The notes below the pieces were generated by a model that made no database searches, was not told the origin of the DNA, and saw nothing but the letters and a program-made list of their open reading frames with translations. Below, in pieces: positions 47,876-59,359 of a DNA stretch of 64,000 nt (the stretch's first letter is position 1; every line of letters starts with the position of its first letter). The stretch comes from Paenibacillus oralis (GTDB lineage Bacteria; Bacillota; Bacilli; Paenibacillales; Paenibacillaceae), in NCBI RefSeq assembly GCF_003863965.1, contig NZ_RRCN01000001.1:855042-919041 (forward strand), read 5' to 3'. Position numbers and translations under genes: made by a program.

Positions 47876-48928
47876 TTACGGATATACCGGGATGTAATTC
47901 AGTCCAGCCGTTTCGTCCCAGCCCATCATCAGGTTTAAATTTTGAATCGCCTGGCCCGCGGCCCCTTTGACCATGTTGTCGATCACGGAAATAATCGTCA
48001 GCCTTCCGGTCCGCCGGTCCGCCGCAAACCCGATGTCGCAATAATTCGAGCCGAACACTTCTTTCGTCGCCGGCCAGATGCCATTTTCACGAATACGGAC
48101 AAAAGAACGCCCTTTGTAAAACTGCCGGTACAGCTGAATTAAATCCTCCTCGGTATATGCGCCCTTCAGCCCGGCGTACATCGTGCTCATAATCCCCCTC
48201 GTCATCGGCGTCAGATGCGTCGTAAACGTCACCGTTACCGGCTCGCCGGCGACCTGGGACAAAACCTGCTCGATTTCGGGAATATGCTGATGTTTATTCA
48301 CTTTGTATGCTTTTAAATTTTCGTTGATTTCCGCATAGTGCGTCGTCAGGCTCGTGCCTCTGCCCGAACCGGACACGCCCGATTTGGCGTCGATGATGAT
48401 GCTGCCCGGATCGATCCAGCCTGCGCTGAGTGCCGGGATCAGACCAAGCAGGGTCGCCGTCGGATAACAGCCGGGGTTGGAGATCAGCCCTGCGCCGCGC
48501 ACCTCATCGCCGTATACTTCGCTAAGTCCGTAAACCGCTCGGTCCAGCAGCTGGCTGTCCGGCGCCTCATGCTTATACCATGTTTCATACACGTCTCCGT
48601 CTTTAATCCGAAAATCGCCGGAAAGATCGATCACCTTCAGCCCGGCCTTCAGCAGCTCAGGCACCAGCTTGCCGCTGACGCCGGATGGCGTTGCGGTAAA
48701 TACGACATCCGCTTTGGCGGCGATTTCCTCCGGCTCCACCGCGTCCAAAGACTGGACGATAATATCCGACAAATGCGGAAACCCTTCCGTGATCGGCGCT
48801 CCGGCGCTGGATGCCGAAATGACCGAAACGATCTCTACCGCCGGATGCCCCCATAAAAAACGAATCAGCTCCACGCCGCCGTACCCCGTAGAACCGACAA
48901 TCGCAACTTTTACTTTTTCCCCGTTCAC
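47876..48928 (-). CDS. argC: N-acetyl-gamma-glutamyl-phosphate reductase
   Basis: A 350-residue NADPH-dependent reductase and the first gene of argC-J-B. The nucleotide motif VAIVGSTGYGGVELIR is at the N-terminus. The active-site Cys is in GLISNPGCYPTATLL, and the later His lies in TTHLTPMTRGI. The start is GTG (VNGEKVKVAIVG), 84 bases before a TTGTAT-N17-TATAAT promoter. Confidence 0.96.
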   Translation of the reverse strand: MNGEKVKVAIVGSTGYGGVELIRFLWGHPAVEIVSVISASSAGAPITEGFPHLSDIIVQSLDAVEPEEIAAKADVVFTATPSGVSGKLVPELLKAGLKVIDLSGDFRIKDGDVYETWYKHEAPDSQLLDRAVYGLSEVYGDEVRGAGLISNPGCYPTATLLGLIPALSAGWIDPGSIIIDAKSGVSGSGRGTSLTTHYAEINENLKAYKVNKHQHIPEIEQVLSQVAGEPVTVTFTTHLTPMTRGIMSTMYAGLKGAYTEEDLIQLYRQFYKGRSFVRIRENGIWPATKEVFGSNYCDIGFAADRRTGRLTIISVIDNMVKGAAGQAIQNLNLMMGWDETAGLNYIPVYP

Positions 48929-49002
48929 CTGCTTGCCCTCGCTTTCTTCGCTCGCCTGTTTCTATCAAACCAACATTCGAATGTATAAAACCGTATTAAA
49001 TA

Positions 49003-49039
49003 TGTATTATTATACGAGTGAACTTATATAAATACAATC
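49003..49039 (-). promoter_or_regulatory. Promoter of argCJB with a candidate arginine-repressor box
   Basis: On the minus strand TTGTAT and TATAAT are 17 bases apart. The -10 overlaps an AT-rich imperfect palindrome (TGTATTATTATACG at 49005) that resembles ArgR/AhrC boxes. The promoter is fairly clear; the operator is a weak match. Confidence 0.5.
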
Positions 49040-49153
49040 CCATTCCAAAAAATTTACACAACAATGTTAGGAAACGGCCGCTCTTAACGACTTGGCCATA
49101 TTAAAGTATAGTTAGATAGTAAATCATAAACAGCAAGAGTAAGGAGGAGGTTC

Positions 49154-49849
49154 ATGATGACAACTGTAGCTTTTATTTATGCTCATCCCGATGATGAGAC
49201 ATTTGGCTGTTCGTACCTGATCCGGCAAATCGCCGATGAAGGGGGCAATGCGGTGCTGCTGACGGCAACCCGGGGAGACGCGGGGAAAACCGGGCGGTTA
49301 GGGGCCATGACCCGGGAGGAGTTGGCCGCCAAAAGAGACCTGGAATTGGAGAAAGCCGCCAACATTTTAGGCATCTCCACGGTGGAGCAGCTAGGAATGG
49401 GGGACGGCAAGCTGAAGGAAACGGACCCGGCCCTGCTGCGGGAGAAGATCGCCGATTTTTTACAGCGCCATCAGGCCGAGGTCGTCGTAACGTTTCCGGA
49501 GGACGGCATTTCCGGGCATCAGGATCATATCGTGATCCATTATGCCGTTAATGATGTGGTATTTAGCGGCCAGGCGCCTACGGTACAGAAGTTGTACTAT
49601 AACCAATTCGGATCGTTTGATTCGAATAAGTCGAGCGTGCTGCGCGTGGAAGCCGCCAGCCGCTGGGACGCCAAACGCCGGGCGCTCGAAGCCCATGAAT
49701 CGCAAACCTTAAGCGTTGAGCGAGTATTCGGCAAGTTGGGGCCGCATGTTCCGCCGCACCTCCAATTGGAGTCATTCGAGCTGGCCTGGGAGCGGGGCGT
49801 CCGGTTTCCGCTGAAAACCGAGCAGTCCATCTATGATGGCTTGATTTGA
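49154..49849 (+). CDS. PIG-L family deacetylase (possibly bacillithiol-related)
   Basis: A 231-residue zinc-dependent N-deacetylase. AHPDDETFG at about 11-19 and GHQDHIVIH near 117 hold the metal ligands and catalytic Asp. The family includes BshB1/BshB2, which deacetylate GlcNAc-malate in bacillithiol synthesis, and also lipid and antibiotic deacetylases. The short length and sequence fit the BshB2-type group, but I cannot confirm that. Two ATGs follow AAGGAGGAGG; either may be used. It is a single gene followed by a TGCA-family array. Confidence 0.85.
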   Translation: MMTTVAFIYAHPDDETFGCSYLIRQIADEGGNAVLLTATRGDAGKTGRLGAMTREELAAKRDLELEKAANILGISTVEQLGMGDGKLKETDPALLREKIADFLQRHQAEVVVTFPEDGISGHQDHIVIHYAVNDVVFSGQAPTVQKLYYNQFGSFDSNKSSVLRVEAASRWDAKRRALEAHESQTLSVERVFGKLGPHVPPHLQLESFELAWERGVRFPLKTEQSIYDGLI

Positions 49850-49945
49850 CTCTAACAACGTTTCTTACACGCACGAAAAAGGGACTTTCATGGCTATCGA
49901 ATACTCTCAGGAAGGCAGCCCCCGTCTCTCCAAAACCCGCTGAAA

Positions 49946-50122
49946 TGCAAAAGTGCAGGCGATTTTCGTCGAATTTCCTCGAAATGGGCGGCCCAACTGC
50001 AAAACTGCAGTTCATTTCCGGTCAAAAGATACTTTTTTATCGTATGGCCTTAAATGAGATGCACTTTTGCACTTCAAGCGCTCCAAAATGGGGATTTACG
50101 GAATACCAAATGCACTTTTGCA
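49946..50122. repeat. Four-site mirrored intergenic array, TGCAAAAGTGCA family (A2)
   Basis: Sites at 49946 and 49998 are direct, and those at 50060 and 50111 are inverted. Spacings are 52, 73 and 51, total 177, identical to 17629-17805. The bases between sites also match well (TTCATTTCCGG; ATTTACGGAAT). Confidence 0.85.
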
Positions 50123-50151
50123 GTTGATCCAATCAAGCTGTCCTCCATAAC

Positions 50152-50186
50152 AAAGAAGGGACTCCTTTCGGAGCCCCTCTTCATTC
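50152..50186 (-). terminator. Intrinsic terminator after the lipoprotein gene
   Basis: On the minus strand AAGAGGGGCTCC and GGAGTCCCTTCTT pair around GAAA, followed by a short T-rich tail. Confidence 0.7.
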
Positions 50187-50199
50187 TGTATATTAGGCA

Positions 50200-50970
50200 T
50201 TATTCAGCAGCCGTCGTTTTGGACTGCAGCAGCTCGATCAACTGCTCGCCGGCGTCGGCTATGCCGCCCGGTCCACCAGGGCCCGTGTCTCCCTGCCCCA
50301 TACCGCCGCTACGCCCGGCCGGCTCGGCCGCATCCTGGCCGTCGCCAGCCGGCGCTTGTCCGTCGCCTTGCGGCGGCGTGGTCGGCTGGCCGCCGTTTTC
50401 CGGCGGCGTTCCCGCCTCGCTTCCGGCAGCACCTTCCGTACCTGCCGCCGCTTGATCCGATGCGCCCGTCTGGCCGGCTCCCGGTGCACCTTGGCCTGCG
50501 TCCCCTGAAGGCGCTTGGCCACGCGCTCCCCTGCCGCCCATTTGCGACGCGGACTCCGTCAAATACGCTTGCTGCTGCTCCGTGAGCAGAGCCGTTATGC
50601 CGGCTTCATTATCGTCCGTCAATTCGCTTGCGGTGACGGCCTCCTGAACGATAGGCAGCATCGATTCCGCCTGTGCTTTCGTAATCTCCAGCCCTTCCTG
50701 TTCATCCATGCGAATCAAGGAGCGGAAGGTTCGCATCATTTTCATTTGGCCTTCATCCATTTGGCCCCCGCCCGGACCGGCTTGCTGCCCGGCGGCGGAT
50801 GTATCCGAAGACGAGTTTCCGGAGGTATCGGCCTCGGCCGTTGCCGCGGCGCCGCTGTTGCCCGCTCCCGCCTCTCCGCTGCTTTGTCCTTGTGTGGAGT
50901 TGCATGCGCTTAGCAACAGCAGTGCCAACATGCTCACACTCATTATTTTCATAAAAGCTGACTTATTCAT
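50200..50970 (-). CDS. Predicted lipoprotein with Gly/Ala/Pro-rich tail
   Basis: A 256-residue protein. The signal peptide ends in a lipobox (MLALLLLSAC), so the mature N-terminal Cys should carry lipid on the outer face of the membrane. Residues of about 50-75 and 150-240 are low-complexity (Gly, Ala, Pro, Gln, Asp). A helical core lies between (MDEGQMKMMRTFRSLIRMDE... ITALLTEQQQAYLTE). No known function. The ATG at 50970 (MNKSAFMKI) has GGGGAG close upstream. It follows the YitT-family gene but is separated from it by a strong terminator. Confidence 0.75.
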   Translation of the reverse strand: MNKSAFMKIMSVSMLALLLLSACNSTQGQSSGEAGAGNSGAAATAEADTSGNSSSDTSAAGQQAGPGGGQMDEGQMKMMRTFRSLIRMDEQEGLEITKAQAESMLPIVQEAVTASELTDDNEAGITALLTEQQQAYLTESASQMGGRGARGQAPSGDAGQGAPGAGQTGASDQAAAGTEGAAGSEAGTPPENGGQPTTPPQGDGQAPAGDGQDAAEPAGRSGGMGQGDTGPGGPGGIADAGEQLIELLQSKTTAAE

Positions 50971-51072
50971 ATGGTCTCCCCAACCGCCTTTCCTTAATTT
51001 GGTTTTGGTTTTCTGGAATCCATCATAACCGCCCAATCTGAATTTTCACTGAGCCTCAACTTAAAGCTTACT

Positions 51073-51133
51073 AAAAAAAACTCCTCTATAATTAGCGAAG
51101 TTACTTTAACCGCTAATTATAGAGGAGTTTTTC
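51073..51133. terminator. Bidirectional terminator after the YitT-family gene
   Basis: AACTCCTCTATAATTAGCG and its exact reverse complement form a 19-base stem with a 13-base loop, with A-run on the left and T-run on the right. It lies two bases past the YitT-family stop. Confidence 0.85.
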
Positions 51134-51134
51134 C

Positions 51135-52019
51135 CTAGCCTCGCTTAAATCCTTCTCCCAAAACCTCATGGGCATTTGTGATGATAACGAAGGCGGTGGG
51201 GTCCAGCGTCTGCACGAGCGTTTTGAGCCGGGTGACCTCGCTTTGCCCCACGACCACCATCAGCACGGTCCGTTTGTCGCCGGTATATCCGCCGCGCCCG
51301 TCCAGCTTGGTGAGCCCGCGGTCCAATTGCGACAGCACGGCCTCCGAGATTTGTTCGGTCTTTTCGGCGATGATATAGGCCACTTTCGTATAGTTGAAGC
51401 CAAGCTCGATCGCGTCGATGATTTTACCGGTGATGTACAGGCCGATCAAGGCATACAGCGCCTTTTCCGGCGACAGTATAAACATAGCCAGCGCAATCAC
51501 GGTACCGTCCATCAGGACGACGCAAACGGACAGGCTGAGCCCGCTGTACTTCTGAATGATTTGCGCGAGCGTGGACAAACCGCCGGTCGATCCGCGCCCC
51601 CGAAAAACGATGCCCAGCCCCAGGCCTACGCCAATCCCCCCATATAAGGAGGCTAGCAGCGGATCGGTCGTTGGGACCGGGAAATCTTTGGTCAAAAACA
51701 CGAATAACGGCAAAACGATCGTGCCAAGCAAAGAGCGAATCGCATAATCCCGCCCGAGCAGTAAATACCCCGCGACAAAAAGAGGGATATTCAGCGCCCA
51801 TTGAGTGTACGCCGGCTCCATGCCAAACAGTGCTTGCGCGATAATCGAAATCCCCGATACGCCGCCCGAGGCGATGTGGTTCGGGACGAGAAACAAGTTG
51901 AAGGCCAGCGCCGTGATCAGCGATCCCACGAAAATCATCGCCGTGTCGATCGCATGGCGTACCGGTCCGGTTAAAGGAATATAATCGCCAAATCTGCGTT
52001 TGCGGGTTTTCGGCGGCAC
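51135..52019 (-). CDS. YitT family membrane protein (YvjA-like)
   Basis: A 294-residue protein with about five or six membrane segments in the first 200 residues (FVGSLITALAFNLFLVPNHI; GGVSGISIIAQALFG; GGIGVGLGLGIVFRGRGSTG). A soluble DUF2179 domain follows at about 215-290 (GYTGDKRTVLMVVVGQSEV; TNAHEVLGEGF). Transport or sensory roles have been proposed for the family, none firmly. B. subtilis has a member (YvjA) in the same place after prfB. Confidence 0.88.
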   Translation of the reverse strand: MPPKTRKRRFGDYIPLTGPVRHAIDTAMIFVGSLITALAFNLFLVPNHIASGGVSGISIIAQALFGMEPAYTQWALNIPLFVAGYLLLGRDYAIRSLLGTIVLPLFVFLTKDFPVPTTDPLLASLYGGIGVGLGLGIVFRGRGSTGGLSTLAQIIQKYSGLSLSVCVVLMDGTVIALAMFILSPEKALYALIGLYITGKIIDAIELGFNYTKVAYIIAEKTEQISEAVLSQLDRGLTKLDGRGGYTGDKRTVLMVVVGQSEVTRLKTLVQTLDPTAFVIITNAHEVLGEGFKRG

Positions 52020-52163
52020 CGCGGCCCCTCCTTATTGATCGCTTCTAAAACTATTATGTATGTATGCACCCGAAAAAGAAAAACCCACCCGATCAAGGCG
52101 GGACAAGCCCTTCGCCTGAGGTGGGTTTTCGGTTCTATAGTTGAATGCGGCACAAGGACGAAA

Positions 52164-53274
52164 TTAGGCCTCGGAGCGAATTTGGCTGCGCAAATATCCG
52201 TCGATAAACGCGTCCAGGTCACCGTCCATGACCGCGCCGATGTTGCCCGTCTCCACCGAGGTGCGGTGATCTTTCACCATGCTGTACGGGTGGAACACGT
52301 AGGAACGGATCTGGCTGCCCCAGGCGATATCGGATTGCTCGCCGCGGATTTCGTCCAGTTCCTTCTGCTGCTCTTCGAGCTTGCGCTCGTACAGCTTGGA
52401 ACGAAGCATCGTCATGGCGCGCTCGCGGTTTTTGATCTGGGAGCGTTCGTTCTGGCATGTCACGACGATCCCGGTTGGAATGTGCGTAATCCGCACCGCC
52501 GAGTCGGTCGTATTGATGTGCTGGCCGCCGGCGCCGCTGGCACGGTACGTGTCGATCTTCAAGTCCTCGGGACGGACTTCGACTTCGACGTCTTCGCTGA
52601 TCTCCGGCACGACATCGCAGGACACGAACGAGGTGTGACGCCGCCCGGAAGCGTCAAACGGCGAAATCCGCACCAAGCGGTGTACGCCTTTTTCCGCCTT
52701 CAGGTAGCCGTACGCATTGTACCCTTTAATCAGCAGCGTTACGCTTTTGATCCCCGCTTCGTCGCCGGGCAAGTAGTCCAGCGTCTCTACCTTGAAGCCG
52801 CGTTTCTCGGCCCAGCGGGTGTACATCCGCAGCAGCATTTGCCCCCAGTCCTGGGACTCGGTGCCGCCCGCGCCGGGGTGAAGCTCCAAAATAGCGTTCA
52901 TTTTGTCGTAAGGCTGATTGAGCAGCAGCCCAAGCTCGAAATTCTCAAGCTTCCTCACCATAGCCGTGACGGATTCGGAAATCTCCGCCGCCAGCGACTC
53001 GTCGCCTTCCTCCTCAGCCAGCTCGGCCATTGTTTCGATGTCGTCGTATTCCCCCTGCAACGCCAGGTACTGGTCAACGGAGGATTTCACGGCGTTCATC
53101 TCGGCGATAGTCGCTTGGGCCTTCTCGTTGTCGTCCCAAAAATCCGGCGCCGCCATTTTTTCCTCATAGTTGGCGATCATCTCTTGCTTAAGATCTAAGT
53201 CAAAGAGACCCCCTAAGATTGGATAATTTCTTGGCGATTTCGCGCATATCATGCTTTACGTTGGCTTCGATCAT
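52164..53274 (-). CDS. prfB: Peptide chain release factor 2 (programmed +1 frameshift)
   Basis: RF2 recognises UGA and UAA stop codons. The real start is the ATG at 53274: [20 protein letters not shown] then RGSL and an in-frame UGA at 53202-53200. The classic autoregulatory signal is present, with an internal Shine-Dalgarno AGGGGG, the slippery CTT and TGA C. A +1 shift continues into [15 protein letters not shown]. The total is about 369 residues. The GGQ catalytic loop ([14 protein letters not shown]) and the stop-recognition motif SPF ([13 protein letters not shown]) are intact. It begins 15 bases after the secA stop. Confidence 0.97.
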
Positions 53275-53289
53275 GTTAATCACCTTTCC

Positions 53290-55797
<2,508 letters not shown>

Positions 55798-55904
55798 GAT
55801 TTACCCCTTTCACGCATAAACAGATGATTTGCCTAAATTGTAACAGTTTGTAAGGGTCGCCGCAACACGCCCAATCACACCTCTATTGCGCTAAAGCGGC
55901 CATC

Positions 55905-55948
55905 TATACGAATAAAGAGCCCTATCCGCGAGGGGATAAGGCTCGTTT
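55905..55948 (-). terminator. Intrinsic terminator after hpf
   Basis: On the minus strand GAGCCTTATCC and GGATAGGGCTC pair around CCTCGC, followed by TTTATTCG. It separates hpf from secA. Confidence 0.7.
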
Positions 55949-56020
55949 CCTTTACGTTCGGGATGCAGGAATTACCACCTCATTCACCCAATCGTCAAAA
56001 AGAATGGAGAAATTAAGAGG

Positions 56021-56572
56021 TTAACCCTGTTCAATCAAACCGTATTTGCCGTCGTTCCGTTTGTAAACGACATTCACTTCACGCGTGTCGATGTTGGAGA
56101 AGACAAAGAAATTATGCCCTACCATGTTCATTTGCAAAATCGCTTCTTCCACATCCATCGGCTTCAGGGTGAAGCGTTTTGTCCGGACGACTTCCAGTTC
56201 CTCGTCGCTTTCATCCACGGCTACGGAACCGCCGTTTGCGCTTTCGGCGAACAGGCCGATCTTGACGCCTTTCTGGCGCAGCTTACGGTTGATTTTCGTT
56301 TTGTGCTTGCGAATTTGACGTTCCAGCTTGTCCACAACCGCATCGATCGATGCGTACATGTCGTCGCTGCGGTCCTCCGCGCGAAGCACAACGCCGGTAA
56401 GAGGAATCGTCACCTCTACCGCGTGCAAACCTCGTACCACAGTTAACGTAACAGTACCGTCCGAGGTGGGGGGTGCATCAAAGTACTTGTCTAGCCGGCT
56501 GAGCTTCTTGTCTACGTAGTCACGCAAGGCCTCAGTCACTTCAATCTGCTGTCCTCGAATACTAAAATTCAT
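56021..56572 (-). CDS. hpf: Ribosome hibernation promoting factor, long form
   Basis: A 183-residue long-form HPF that dimerises 70S ribosomes into 100S particles in stationary phase. The N-terminal S30AE domain (MNFSIRGQQIEVTEALRDYV ... KLERQIRKHKTK) is joined by an acidic linker to the C-terminal dimerisation domain (KRFTLKPMDVEEAILQMNMVGHNFFVF). The site AAAGGAGGAG precedes the ATG. Expression is probably growth-phase controlled, but I see no clear sigma-B or sigma-H promoter. Confidence 0.95.
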   Translation of the reverse strand: MNFSIRGQQIEVTEALRDYVDKKLSRLDKYFDAPPTSDGTVTLTVVRGLHAVEVTIPLTGVVLRAEDRSDDMYASIDAVVDKLERQIRKHKTKINRKLRQKGVKIGLFAESANGGSVAVDESDEELEVVRTKRFTLKPMDVEEAILQMNMVGHNFFVFSNIDTREVNVVYKRNDGKYGLIEQG

Positions 56573-56659
56573 AGGGCACTCCTCCTTTGCTTTGCACCTT
56601 CATTATACCACAGGTGTTAAGGCAAAGTAAAAAGAGTTAAGGGAGTGTAAAGACCCCTA

Positions 56660-57781
56660 TCAATTCAGCGCACGAACGGTCGGCGCGGCTTCGATCCCCG
56701 CGGCATAGTAATAATTCAGCACACTGTAGAAATCGATCGCCTTTTGGGTATTCAGGTCGTAGACCAAAATGTGCGGCCCATAGCCTTCGATATCCTCTTC
56801 ATCCAGGTATCTTGGCGTTCTTTTGCCCAGCGTGTCGTCAAAGGTGCTTTCATAAATATGATCAGGTCCGGATTGATAATATGCCGCATGATGCATAAAC
56901 GAGGTACCTTCGTTGAGATAAATCAAAATCGCATTGTTGGAGCTTGCGTAAGCGGACGTATAGCTTACCGGCGCCGAAACCGAGGCGATCTTGACGTTAG
57001 ATATCTTGTGAGTCCGTGAGTTATACCCGCTTCCCCATGAGAAATAGAATTCACGTGTCCAGTCGAGATGCGAATTGTAGCTCTGGGTGTTCCCGACCAG
57101 AACTCCGCTGGAATAGATGTTCCCGTTAGCATAGGAAGCCACTACATACTTCAATGAATCCGAGATGGAGAGCAGGCTTGAATAATCGGCCGGATTCGCT
57201 GCGTTCATCCGCAGCGTATAGTTATCCCCGACGCTTCCCTCCGAGTAAACCCGGAACACATAATCCCCCGCCGGCAAATTTTTCAGCGCGATCTGCGTTT
57301 GCGCATACGCACCTACACTTGTGGGATAGGCCTGTCCGGTGCTCCAATCCACAATATACAATTGTGCGAGGTAATCGCTATTGCCTGACAACAACTTCAG
57401 CACCATGCTTCTGTCCGTATTGACGCTGAAAAACCAGAAATCGTCAGGATCATCCACCTGAAGCGAGTCGGTAAAGTTCATCAGCGAGCCGTCCACTTCA
57501 TAAACCGCATTGGTGACGATAGGTCTTTCCACCGCGATGCCCGACTTCTTGTCGGAATCAACCCCATCAAACGTCTTCAAGTCCGTTTCCGCAGTTCCTA
57601 AAGATGAAGCCCCAGGCAACTCTAACGCCGAAGCGTCAAATGCTTGAAGTTTTGCCTCCGGCAGCTTCGTCTCCACGTTCGGCTCATCGGCCGACACCGC
57701 CGATCCGCACAGCCCAACTATTACGAACAGCAACACCAACACCGTTAGTACTTTACCGCTTCTGCTCTTCCTCTTCAGCAT
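56660..57781 (-). CDS. Exported protein with a pre-peptidase-C-like domain
   Basis: A 373-residue secreted protein: a signal peptide (VLTVLVLLFVIVGLCGSAVSA), then a variable stretch. A beta domain at about 90-195 (DDPDDFWFFSVNTDRSMVLK; LKNLPAGDYVFRVYSEGSVGDNYTLRM) resembles bacterial pre-peptidase C-terminal domains. The remaining C-terminal 170 residues are Tyr- and Ser-rich and match nothing I know. No catalytic motif is visible. GAGGAG precedes the ATG. Confidence 0.78.
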   Translation of the reverse strand: MLKRKSRSGKVLTVLVLLFVIVGLCGSAVSADEPNVETKLPEAKLQAFDASALELPGASSLGTAETDLKTFDGVDSDKKSGIAVERPIVTNAVYEVDGSLMNFTDSLQVDDPDDFWFFSVNTDRSMVLKLLSGNSDYLAQLYIVDWSTGQAYPTSVGAYAQTQIALKNLPAGDYVFRVYSEGSVGDNYTLRMNAANPADYSSLLSISDSLKYVVASYANGNIYSSGVLVGNTQSYNSHLDWTREFYFSWGSGYNSRTHKISNVKIASVSAPVSYTSAYASSNNAILIYLNEGTSFMHHAAYYQSGPDHIYESTFDDTLGKRTPRYLDEEDIEGYGPHILVYDLNTQKAIDFYSVLNYYYAAGIEAAPTVRALN

Positions 57782-57907
57782 CTCATCTTCTCCTCTTTTC
57801 CGTGGGATTTGACAAGCTTGGACCTTAGAGCTTGCGGTGAAATGAACATATACAACGGTGACTGCTAAAATATAATATTATATCCATTTCACTATTTTTA
57901 TAGTAAA

Positions 57908-58414
57908 TTATCCCTCAGTGTTTGGCAATATATGGATTTCGCGTTTCTCCCTCCATTTTTCTAGCAGGATCATAAGTAGCCCGCCGCAGATCGCCCCCGC
58001 CGTATCAATCAGCACATCCTGAAACAACGCCGTGCGCCCGGGCGTGAGCATCTGATGCAGCTCGTCCGAGCAAGCATAAAGGAACGAAATCAGCACCGCA
58101 ATAAGCAAACGTCTGGGCCGTCCGCCGGATTTCAGCGCGTACATCAACAGCAGTCCCAATAACCCGTAACACGAAAAATGCGCGCTTTTCCGGATAAAAA
58201 ACTCGATAAAACCCGCCACCCCCAGGCTGCCAATGCTTATCTCGTGCCCTGCATAATGAAATGCAATCCCGCCAAAGCGCTCGGCAATCGACCGATCCGA
58301 AATCGCCCTTTCGATGTCGGGTTTCAGGTCCTGTGCCTCATACGACTGGGAAGAAAACCCGAAAATAATCGCCATGAGCACAAGCGCGGGAATCCATCTG
58401 TACAACTTGCGCAA
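57908..58414 (-). CDS. VanZ family membrane protein
   Basis: A 168-residue protein with four membrane segments and the family block IRKSAHFSCYGLLGLLL, SDELHQMLTPGR and DVLIDTAGA. VanZ gives low-level teicoplanin resistance in enterococci; most relatives are uncharacterised. The TTG at 58414 (LRKLYRWIPAL) follows AGAGGTG at a good distance and is preferred to the TTG six codons earlier. Confidence 0.9.
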   Translation of the reverse strand: MRKLYRWIPALVLMAIIFGFSSQSYEAQDLKPDIERAISDRSIAERFGGIAFHYAGHEISIGSLGVAGFIEFFIRKSAHFSCYGLLGLLLMYALKSGGRPRRLLIAVLISFLYACSDELHQMLTPGRTALFQDVLIDTAGAICGGLLMILLEKWREKREIHILPNTEG

Positions 58415-58440
58415 TGAGTTCACCTCTTTCAACGATAAGC

Positions 58441-58472
58441 AAAAATAAAACCCCAGGTTTCCCCAGGGTCTA
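58441..58472 (-). terminator. Intrinsic terminator after the cold-shock gene
   Basis: On the minus strand ACCCTGGG and CCTGGGGT pair around GAAA, and TTTATTTTTG follows. It lies just before the VanZ-family leader. Confidence 0.75.
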
Positions 58473-58536
58473 TTGCTAGCGAATCTTTAATTGTTAACCA
58501 TCGTACCGTGCTATGTAGGTCGGCTATGCCGGATGA

Positions 58537-58734
58537 TTATAATTTGATTACGTTAGCGGCTTGCGGTCCACGAGCGCCTTCAACGATTTCAAACTCGACG
58601 GATTGCCCTTCCTCCAAAGTTTTGAAGCCTTCGGATTGGATTGCGGAGAAGTGTACGAATACGTCGCCGCCTTCTTCAGTTTCGATAAACCCGTAGCCTT
58701 TTTCTGCGTTGAACCATTTAACTTTACCTTGCAT
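58537..58734 (-). CDS. Cold-shock protein (CspA/CspB family)
   Basis: A 65-residue single-stranded nucleic-acid-binding protein with RNP1 KGYGFIE and RNP2 DVFVHF, and the usual length and beta-barrel pattern. It acts as an RNA chaperone. The leader upstream is at least 100 bases with no other gene, as is common for cold-shock genes. The 625-base gap 58735-59359 contains this leader, a small ACGCC/GGCGT hairpin at 58950-58970 and a four-site array. Confidence 0.96.
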   Translation of the reverse strand: MQGKVKWFNAEKGYGFIETEEGGDVFVHFSAIQSEGFKTLEEGQSVEFEIVEGARGPQAANVIKL

Positions 58735-59032
58735 GCACTAACATTCCCTTCATTTTCAAATAAGCGTGTGACCCCAATAAACCAAGCCCCACATTTCTGA
58801 CTATACCACCCGACTTATCCAGTGTCAATTACCAAAGAAAAGGTTTTACTGTAAATAATTTGTAAAAACTTGTCGATTGGTGAACTTTGGAGTCAGATCT
58901 GTTAATAAATAATACCCCGCACAGAAAATTATGAAACATTGCTCCTAAGAAAAACGCCTGACGGCGTCCTTTAATGGCTTTGACTTCTACTTTGGAGCGA
59001 TTGGGGCTCGTCCTAAACTTTTAACGCTGCTC

Positions 59033-59215
59033 TAACGGACACCAGCGACCTTATCCGCCCATTTCCCGGATATTTCCCAGCCTAACGGACATACATGACC
59101 CTATTTCGCCCAAAACCAGTTCATCCAGGCCGTTTTGAGGTAAATAAGGTCTTCTGTGTCCGTTACATTTTGCAAACTCCCGTTTTTTCGCAAATAACGG
59201 CTCTGGTGTCCCTTA
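59033..59215. repeat. Four-site mirrored intergenic array, TAACGGAC family (C2)
   Basis: TAACGGAC at 59033 and 59083 are direct. GTCCGTTA ends at 59165 and GTCCCTTA at 59215, both inverted. Spacings are 50, 82 and 50, total 183, the same to the base as 26004-26186, although the bases between sites differ. Confidence 0.85.
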
Positions 59216-59301
59216 GCCCCCCCAGGTCTTTCTTCTCCTCCCCCTCTCTACCTGCGGATCGCCCTCTACCATGACCGGAATTTTATAAATTCTATAAGGT
59301 T

Positions 59302-59345
59302 GAAAAAAGCTCTTGGGCAAAGATTATGCATCTCCCAAGAGCTTA
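59302..59345 (-). terminator. Intrinsic terminator after the Fn3-repeat protein gene
   Basis: AAGCTCTTGGG and CCCAAGAGCTT form an 11-base perfect stem, and TTTTTTC follows on the minus strand. Confidence 0.85.
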
Positions 59346-59359
59346 AATCGCTTTAGAAC

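Noticed and set aside
48929-49153. T-box or arginine riboswitch before argC
   Set aside because: No T-box core (GGGTGG.ACC) or other known leader structure is present. The promoter is too close to the start for a long leader.
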